Origin: Rubrobacter aplysinae
GTDB taxonomy: Bacteria; Actinomycetota; Rubrobacteria; Rubrobacterales; Rubrobacteraceae
DNA length: 56,246 bases
Reading direction: 5' to 3'
NCBI RefSeq assembly: GCF_001029505.1
Contig: NZ_LEKH01000015.1
Coordinates: forward strand, 1 to 56,246
In this document: in pieces, positions 51,758 to 56,246 of the stretch
Position numbering within the stretch: position 1 is the first letter of the stretch
Layout of the letters: each line of letters begins with the position of its first letter
The notes under the pieces: generated by a model
What the model was told of the DNA's origin: nothing
Seen by the model: only the letters and a program-made list of their open reading frames with translations
Databases searched by the model: none
Made by a program: the position numbers and the translations under genes

Positions 51758-53059
51758 TCACGAGGTCACCTGTTGGTCGGCGGCCTGGCCGGAGGGGCTC
51801 TGGTCCACCGCGCCCTGCTGGCCGGGACGCATCTCGCCTATGGCTTCGAGAACGGTGTCGAAGTCCACGACGCCCGTATAGGCGCCGTCGTCGTCAACGA
51901 CCACCGCAGAGCCCTTGTAGGAGGTGATCATGGCGTCCAGCGTGTCGTAGAGGTTGGCGTCGTCCTTGACGATTGCGACCGCCGGACGGCCCATCTCGGA
52001 GAGATCTCTCCCGTCGTTCTTGAGGTCCTCGGCGGGGATCCAACGCTGCGGCCGCTTCTCCTCGTCCAGCATCAGCGCGTACTCCCGGCCGGAGTCCTGT
52101 ATGGTCCTCAGCGCCTCCTCGCCGCCCGTCGAGGGCCCGATCACGGGCCAGTCGGTCGGCTCGATGTCCTTTACGGTGCTCAACGAGAGCCGCTTGATGG
52201 TCGCCCCGCTCCCGATAAAGTCCTCGACGAAATCATCCGCGGGGTCCGTGAGTATGACCTCGGGGGTATCGTACTGGGCTATTAACGCGCCCTCCTTGAG
52301 GATCACGATGCGGTCGCCCATCTTTATGGCCTCGTCTATGTCGTGGGTGACGAAGACGATGGTCTTCTTCAGGGTCTCCTGGAGCCGGAGGAACTCGTCC
52401 TGCAGCCGCTCGCGGGTGATCGGGTCTATCGCGCCAAACGGCTCGTCCATGAGCATCACCGGCGGATCGGCCGCCATCGAGCGCGCCACGCCGACGCGCT
52501 GCATCTGGCCGCCGGAAAGCTCCTTGGGGTAGCGGCCCTTGAAACGCTTGGGGTCTATGCCGACCATCTCCAGGAGCTCGTCGGTGCGCTCGGAGATGCG
52601 CTGCTTGTCCCAGCCGAGCATCTTGGGGACCGTTGCGATGTTGTCTGCGATGGTCATGTGCGGGAAGAGCCCGATCTGCTGTATCACGTAGCCGATGCGG
52701 CGCCGGAGCTGGTCCGCGTCCTGGTCGGTGACATCCTCGCCCATTAGGAATATCCTGCCGCCAGTGGGCTCGATGATGCGGTTGATCATCTTCATCGTCG
52801 TCGTCTTGCCGCACCCGCTCGGGCCGACGAAGACAACAATCTCACCCTCCTGTACGTCCAGCGACAGCTCGTGTACCGCTGGCTCGTCAGATCCGGGAAA
52901 GGTTTTCGTAATATTGTCCAGCCGGATCATGGCCTCCCCGGACCGACCGTCGGACCCGCCGGCCCCGTCGTTCATACCGGACGCCTCCGAGGCCTCCGAG
53001 GCCCCGGTTGGTCCGCCATTACCCTCTTCTTCTTTGTATTGGCTCTTGTATTGGCTCAT
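51758..53059 (-). CDS. opuCA: Osmoprotectant ABC transporter ATP-binding protein with CBS domains
   Basis: The ATPase of the OpuC-type system has 433 residues: Walker A FVGPSGCGKTTTMKM (about 78-91), Q-loop near 127, signature LSGGQMQRVGVARS (181-194) and Walker B VMLMDEP (201-207). Two CBS-like units follow (about 285-405), which sense ionic strength in OpuA/OpuC relatives. The usual family start MIRLDNITKTF is at residue 44; the first 43 residues are low-complexity (SQYKSQYKEEE, SEASEAS, Gly-rich) and derive in part from tandem duplications. ATG 53059 overlaps the permease stop (ATGA), so translation from there is likely. Confidence 0.92.
   Translation of the reverse strand: MSQYKSQYKEEEGNGGPTGASEASEASGMNDGAGGSDGRSGEAMIRLDNITKTFPGSDEPAVHELSLDVQEGEIVVFVGPSGCGKTTTMKMINRIIEPTGGRIFLMGEDVTDQDADQLRRRIGYVIQQIGLFPHMTIADNIATVPKMLGWDKQRISERTDELLEMVGIDPKRFKGRYPKELSGGQMQRVGVARSMAADPPVMLMDEPFGAIDPITRERLQDEFLRLQETLKKTIVFVTHDIDEAIKMGDRIVILKEGALIAQYDTPEVILTDPADDFVEDFIGSGATIKRLSLSTVKDIEPTDWPVIGPSTGGEEALRTIQDSGREYALMLDEEKRPQRWIPAEDLKNDGRDLSEMGRPAVAIVKDDANLYDTLDAMITSYKGSAVVVDDDGAYTGVVDFDTVLEAIGEMRPGQQGAVDQSPSGQAADQQVTS
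53034..53057. repeat. Perfect 12-bp tandem duplication at the start of opuCA
   Basis: TTGTATTGGCTC is present twice in a row (53034-53045 and 53046-53057), producing SQYKSQYK at the N-terminus of the ATPase. A second perfect duplication, 9 bp long (GCCTCCGAG at 52983-52991 and 52992-53000), gives SEASEAS slightly later. Both keep the reading frame. Confidence 0.8.
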
Positions 53060-53703
53060 CTCACTCCTCTAGAAGTCGCCAGCCTGCCCGCAATTCCCAG
53101 CACGCCGTCGAATATGATCGCGAGCACCACAATACCCAGGGTGCCGGTGAGAACCTGATTGAGGGCGTTCGCCCCGCCGACCCGGGAGAGCCCGGAAAAG
53201 ATGTAGTCTCCGAGACCGGGACCGCCCACCACGGCGGCGATTGCCGCAATGCCCATGAGTATGAGCGCCGAGGTCCTCACGCCGGCCACTATCACCGGCC
53301 ACGCCAGCGGCAGCTCTATTCGCAGGAGCGTCTGGACGCCGCTCATGCCCATGCCCTGGGCCGACTCCACGACCGCCGGGTCCACGCTCCTGAGCCCCGT
53401 GATCGTGTTGCGCAGGATGGCGAGTATCCCGTACAGCCACAACGCGATGAAAGCCGGGGTGAAGCCGAGCCCGAACCCGGCCGCGAGCGCCAGCGCGAAA
53501 AGCGCGAAGGAAGGTATCGTCAGTATCGTCGAAGCTACCGCCAGCACCACTTCGGCGGCGAACTCCCGGCGATACGTGAGCAACCCGAGAACTATCCCGG
53601 TAAGCGTCGCGGCGATCAGCGACACGAGCACCAGTTGGGCGTGCCCGATGGTCGTCTCCAGGAGATCCTCCCAGTCGTCAGCAAGAAACTCGAGAAATCC
53701 CAC
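53056..53703 (-). CDS. opuCD: Osmoprotectant ABC transporter permease (OpuCD/ProW type)
   Basis: This second permease of 215 residues has five to six hydrophobic helices. The ATPase-contact loop reads VVESAQGMGMSGVQTLLRIELPLAWP, and GLRSVDPAVVESAQGMG is the shared OpuCB/OpuCD pattern. It is the first gene of the operon, GTG 53703. A perfect TATAAT lies about 135 bp upstream on the same strand. The next gene, the ATPase, overlaps by 4 bp. Expression is probably osmotically controlled, which cannot be seen in the sequence. Confidence 0.9.
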   Translation of the reverse strand: MGFLEFLADDWEDLLETTIGHAQLVLVSLIAATLTGIVLGLLTYRREFAAEVVLAVASTILTIPSFALFALALAAGFGLGFTPAFIALWLYGILAILRNTITGLRSVDPAVVESAQGMGMSGVQTLLRIELPLAWPVIVAGVRTSALILMGIAAIAAVVGGPGLGDYIFSGLSRVGGANALNQVLTGTLGIVVLAIIFDGVLGIAGRLATSRGVR

Positions 53704-53837
53704 TATCCACCGCCCCTCTGGTCACGCTCGTGCATCCGTATGCCTCTCTCCGTCTCGCTCTTGACATCGTATTCTTCACACCGCTCGTGCCGGTAAGCCC
53801 TTCTAACCCGAAAGCGTAAAAACACACTCCAGCGAGC

Positions 53838-53843
53838 ATTATA
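53838..53843 (-). promoter_or_regulatory. TATAAT -10 element of the OpuC operon
   Basis: A perfect TATAAT on the minus strand lies 135 bp before the first permease start. The -35 region 16-17 bp upstream (TGCCGA-like) is weak, suggesting an activator or an alternative sigma factor. The 5' leader would be about 125 nt. Confidence 0.45.
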
Positions 53844-54097
53844 ACCAATTCCGTATGTGTCGGCATGTTTGCGGATAGCTTGATGTTACAAACGTGTCTT
53901 TGACGTGTGTCATTCTATTGCATTTCTTGTCCTGATCCTTGCCCCGAGTTTGTCGGCGGGCCGGGTGAGGGGCCCAGAGCTGCCCCGGACGAGCCTCACG
54001 GCGGCGTCACTATGGTCGTACGGCTCGTGGCGGAGCGTTCCGGGAGACCGAGAGCCCATATGACGCCTCTTACGGCACCGGGTGGCCGGGGCTGGGA

Positions 54098-54119
54098 GAA
54101 CCTTAAAAGAACCTTAAAA
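54098..54119. repeat. 11-bp perfect tandem repeat upstream of the asnB promoter
   Basis: GAACCTTAAAA occurs at 54098-54108 and again directly at 54109-54119. It ends 91 bp before the TTGACA of the asnB promoter. Tandem sites with 11-bp period, one helical turn, are the usual target of OmpR/PhoB-type response regulators, so this may be such an operator. Confidence 0.55.
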
Positions 54120-54210
54120 CAGGGATTTTTCTCGTTCCGGGTTATCCTTTGCCGGTACCGGACGGGCCTCTGGGTGCCGGGAGAGAATCCCGGTTTGCAC
54201 GGCGGTAGGT

Positions 54211-54239
54211 TTGACATATCCTCAATACGGGATAAACAT
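54211..54239 (+). promoter_or_regulatory. Probable asnB promoter
   Basis: A consensus TTGACA -35 box stands at 54211-54216; a -10 with weak match (AAACAT at 54234-54239, spacing 17, or TAAACA one base before) follows. The leader to the GTG at 54491 would be about 245 nt, long enough for regulation; only short hairpins are seen in it. Confidence 0.5.
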
Positions 54240-54490
54240 ATATACAGTATGCTAACGATACCGAGCCCGGCCGGAGACTTTCTGGAAGCTCTGGAAGGCT
54301 CCCCTCCGCTGCCGGGTGACACGGTCTCGTGTGTCGCGCCCCGGACCCCCAATGAGCAGAGTGATAGCGAGAGCCTCGGGTGCGGCGGCAAGACGAGCGA
54401 GGTCGAGGCTCGGGCGGATATTACAGGCAGCTACGAGTTACGGACACATACACTAACCGGCAGTAGCCGGAAGGGAGACGAAGGTAGACC

Positions 54491-56035
54491 GTGTGCGGAA
54501 TAGTGGCCCAGTACGGCGGGTACGACGAGGCCTACAGGGAGTCGGCGCTGAGGATGCTGCGCCGAGTAGTCCACCGGGGCCCGGACAACGAGGGCGAGGT
54601 GCGGGTCGGTGGTAGCTGGCTCGGGCACCGCAGGCTCTCCATAGTAGACGTCGAAGGCGGCGAGCAGCCGCTGGTAGGCGAGCGGGGAGACCTGTACCTC
54701 GTCGGGAACGGTGAGATCTACAACCACGACGAGGTGCGCAGGTCCATCCCCGGCGCGAGTTACTCCACCCGCTCGGACAACGAGGTCGCCCTGCAGCTCG
54801 TGGACAAGCTGGGGCCGGGTGAGATCCACCGCCTCAAGGGCATGTTCGCGTTCGTCGTGGCCGGTGAGGACGGCCGCTTCGTGGCGGCCCGCGACCCCGT
54901 CGGCATAAAGCCGCTGTTCTGGGCGAAGAAGAACGGCACCGCCGTATTCGCCTCCGAGCTGCGCGCCTTCGACCCCGAGTGGCAGTCCGAGGTAGAGGTG
55001 TTTCCCCCCGGATACTACTGGACCCCGGAGAAGGGGCTGGTCCGGTTCGCCGCCCCCGTCCCCCACGACGTCCGCGAGCTGGAGAAGCTCGACGCCCCCA
55101 CCGAGCCCGGCGCGGAGATACCGGATCACGTCCTCACCGCCGTGCGCGAGCGCCTCGTGAAGACCGTGGAGCGCCAGATGATGGGCGACGTGCCCGTAGG
55201 AGTCTTCCTCTCCGGCGGGCTGGATTCAAGCCTCGTCGCCGCTATCGCCGCCAAGTGGTGCCGCGAGCGCGGCACGCGCCTGAAGACCTTCGCCGTCGGC
55301 CTCGCGGACTCGCCGGACCTGCTGGCCGCCCGCACCGTCGCCGAGCACCTGGACACCGAGCACCACGAGAGCATCTACACCGCAGAGGAGGCGATGGAGG
55401 CTCTGCCAGAGGTGGTGAGATCCATCGAGTCATTCGACCCGGCTCTCGTGCGGAGTGCGGTGCCGAACTACATCCTCGCCGGGTTCACGGCGCGGTACGT
55501 AAAGGTCGTGCTTACCGGCGAGGGGGCGGATGAGATCTTCGCGGGCTACGAGTACCTCGACGACTTCTTCAGCGACGAGGAGGCCCTGCACGAGGAGCTG
55601 GTGCGCACCGTGGAAGGCCTGCACAACCTGAACCTCCAGCGTTGTGACCGGGTCACGATGGCGCACAGCCTCGAAGCCCGCGTTCCGTTCCTGGAGCTGG
55701 ACATGATCTCTTTGGGCCTCTCCCTGCCCGCCGCGCTGAAGATACCGACCGAGGACAGGGGCGAGAAGTACCTGCTCCGCAAGGCGTTCGACGGCTGGCT
55801 GCCGGACGAGTTCCTGTGGCGCAAGAAGGCCCAGTTCGGCGACGGATCGGGCGCAACAGATGCTCTACAGGAGCGCATGGAGGCAACCGTCACCGACGAG
55901 GAGTTCGAGCGCCTCAAGGACGAGGTTGACCCGCCGCTGCGCACCAAAGAAGAGGCCGCCTACTACCGCATCTTCAACGACCATCTCGGCGACATAAACC
56001 CCGAGGACACCATAGGCCGCTTCGCCACCGCGTAG
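54491..56035 (+). CDS. asnB: Asparagine synthetase (glutamine-hydrolysing)
   Basis: AsnB makes asparagine from aspartate, ATP and glutamine. The 514-residue protein starts GTG-TGC: Met is removed to expose catalytic Cys2 (MCGIVAQYG). The glutaminase domain shows LGHRRLSIVD (44-53), NGEIYN (73-78) and RSDNE (94-98); the synthetase domain has the ATP-PPi loop FLSGGLDSSLVA (239-250) and VVLTGEGADEIFAGYEY with the SLEARVPFLE segment. It is somewhat shorter than E. coli AsnB (554) but lacks no motif. The ribosome site is GAAGG 6-7 nt before GTG. A strong hairpin follows the stop. Confidence 0.94.
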   Translation: MCGIVAQYGGYDEAYRESALRMLRRVVHRGPDNEGEVRVGGSWLGHRRLSIVDVEGGEQPLVGERGDLYLVGNGEIYNHDEVRRSIPGASYSTRSDNEVALQLVDKLGPGEIHRLKGMFAFVVAGEDGRFVAARDPVGIKPLFWAKKNGTAVFASELRAFDPEWQSEVEVFPPGYYWTPEKGLVRFAAPVPHDVRELEKLDAPTEPGAEIPDHVLTAVRERLVKTVERQMMGDVPVGVFLSGGLDSSLVAAIAAKWCRERGTRLKTFAVGLADSPDLLAARTVAEHLDTEHHESIYTAEEAMEALPEVVRSIESFDPALVRSAVPNYILAGFTARYVKVVLTGEGADEIFAGYEYLDDFFSDEEALHEELVRTVEGLHNLNLQRCDRVTMAHSLEARVPFLELDMISLGLSLPAALKIPTEDRGEKYLLRKAFDGWLPDEFLWRKKAQFGDGSGATDALQERMEATVTDEEFERLKDEVDPPLRTKEEAAYYRIFNDHLGDINPEDTIGRFATA

Positions 56036-56057
56036 CACCCGGACCTCGTAAAACCAG

Positions 56058-56091
56058 CGGCCCTCTACCGGTATCTTCCGGCAGAGGGCCG
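56058..56091 (+). terminator. Hairpin terminator after asnB
   Basis: CGGCCCTCT (56058-56066) pairs with AGAGGGCCG (56083-56091). Inside, CCGG pairs with CCGG around a 6-nt loop, giving a long, nearly continuous stem 22 bp after the stop. A T/G-rich stretch follows. It marks the end of asnB before the insertion sequence. Confidence 0.7.
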
Positions 56092-56184
56092 TGGTGTGTC
56101 TAGCGGTAGGGTGGGGTGCTAGGGTAAATCGACATTTGAGATAGCATCACTTCACTCGCGGACAAGAGACCGAGTGAGGTAGAG

Positions 56185-56246
56185 ATGCCTAAACGCTACG
56201 AGCTTACAGACAAGCAATGGCACCAGATAGAGGATCTGCTACCAGG
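56185..56246 (+). CDS. IS5/IS4-type transposase, N-terminal fragment cut by window edge
   Basis: The frame from ATG 56185 reads MPKRYELTDKQWHQIEDLLP before the window ends. This is the characteristic start of IS5-type DDE transposases (YELTDxQWxxIxxLLP). AGAGGTAGAG-like purine-rich sequence precedes it, and the region 56110-56184 is more AT-rich than the genes, as expected of the IS left end. The terminal repeat could not be fixed with only one end visible. The rest of the gene lies outside. Confidence 0.75.
   Translation, partial: MPKRYELTDKQWHQIEDLLP

Larger units (their letters stand above)
53704..54490. other. Long divergent regulatory spacer between the OpuC operon and asnB
   Basis: No gene is supported in this 787-bp stretch; the longest open frame (53907-54503) has no ribosome site, overlaps the asnB start out of frame and has no protein-like character. 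Seen in it: TATAAT for the OpuC operon at 53838-53843 (minus strand); a direct repeat of CGTGTCTTTGA/CGTGTGTC near 53893-53912; an 11-bp tandem repeat at 54098-54119; a hairpin GTGCCGGGA..TCCCGG..GCAC at 54174-54200; the asnB promoter at 54211; and a CCGGCAGTAGCCGG hairpin (54457-54470) just before the asnB ribosome site. No T-box sequence was found. Confidence 0.6.

Noticed and set aside
54240-54490. T-box leader before asnB
   Set aside because: No T-box consensus or specifier-loop architecture could be found by eye.
53907-54503. 198-codon open frame between the OpuC operon and asnB
   Set aside because: No ribosome site, runs through promoter elements and hairpins and into asnB out of frame; composition is not protein-like.

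Overview
The window is high-GC DNA with dense genes, frequent GTG and TTG starts, many ATGA/GTGA gene overlaps and strong GGAGG ribosome sites. This, together with the protein types, suggests an actinomycete, probably of the Rubrobacter lineage (inference from style; no rRNA or marker gene is present). No tRNA, rRNA or CRISPR array was seen. Each edge is the start of a transposase: an IS630-type on the left (minus strand) and an IS5/IS4-type on the right (plus strand).

Layout. 370-3816: E2, E1-beta and E1-alpha of a 2-oxoacid (pyruvate-type) dehydrogenase complex. 3940-9471: rdgB, a PLP aminotransferase, D-Ala-D-Ala ligase, an SDR enzyme and trmFO. 9728-10844: two paralogous small membrane proteins. 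10865-18653: a long minus-strand fatty-acid/hydroxyacyl-CoA operon (acyl-CoA ligase, thioesterase, two MaoC hydratase subunits, FabG-like SDR, 3-hydroxyacyl-CoA dehydrogenase, APH-type kinase, a 30-codon ORF, ComB). 18775-22309: a winged-helix membrane protein, universal stress protein, class II photolyase and YidC. 22362-35263: leucine and ketone-body catabolism (crotonase, AtoE-type transporter, acetoacetyl-CoA synthetase, methylcrotonyl-CoA carboxylase alpha and beta, methylglutaconyl-CoA hydratase, acyl-CoA dehydrogenase, acyl-CoA ligase, 3-hydroxybutyrate dehydrogenase). 35423-43465: MFS transporter, Zn alcohol dehydrogenase, DsbA-like isomerase, a 44-residue membrane protein, acyl-CoA ligase, thioesterase, crotonase and an APC permease. 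43567-49673: a DCC-family oxidoreductase, MenA, M23 lipoprotein, GlcD-like oxidase, FAH hydrolase, PdxH, DUF427 and RidA. 49775-53703: an OpuC-type osmoprotectant ABC transporter. 54491-56035: asparagine synthetase.

The most striking observation is the DCC-family (DUF393) gene at 43567-43977. Its reading frame is intact and has an excellent ribosome site, except for two in-frame TGA codons. These fall exactly on the two cysteines of the family's DxxCxxC active-site motif. A hairpin with a G-starting apical loop lies 18 and 27 nt after the two TGAs, the range expected of a bacterial SECIS element. This is best read as a candidate selenoprotein with a DxxUxxU motif. A doubly mutated pseudogene is the main alternative.

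Other points: a thioesterase gene with no canonical start codon (apparent AUA), a 30-codon ORF that looks like the stump of an MDR reductase, recurrent 12-bp tandem micro-duplications at gene ends and in spacers, a shared TATAGG-type motif in several promoter regions, and an 11-bp perfect tandem repeat upstream of asnB.
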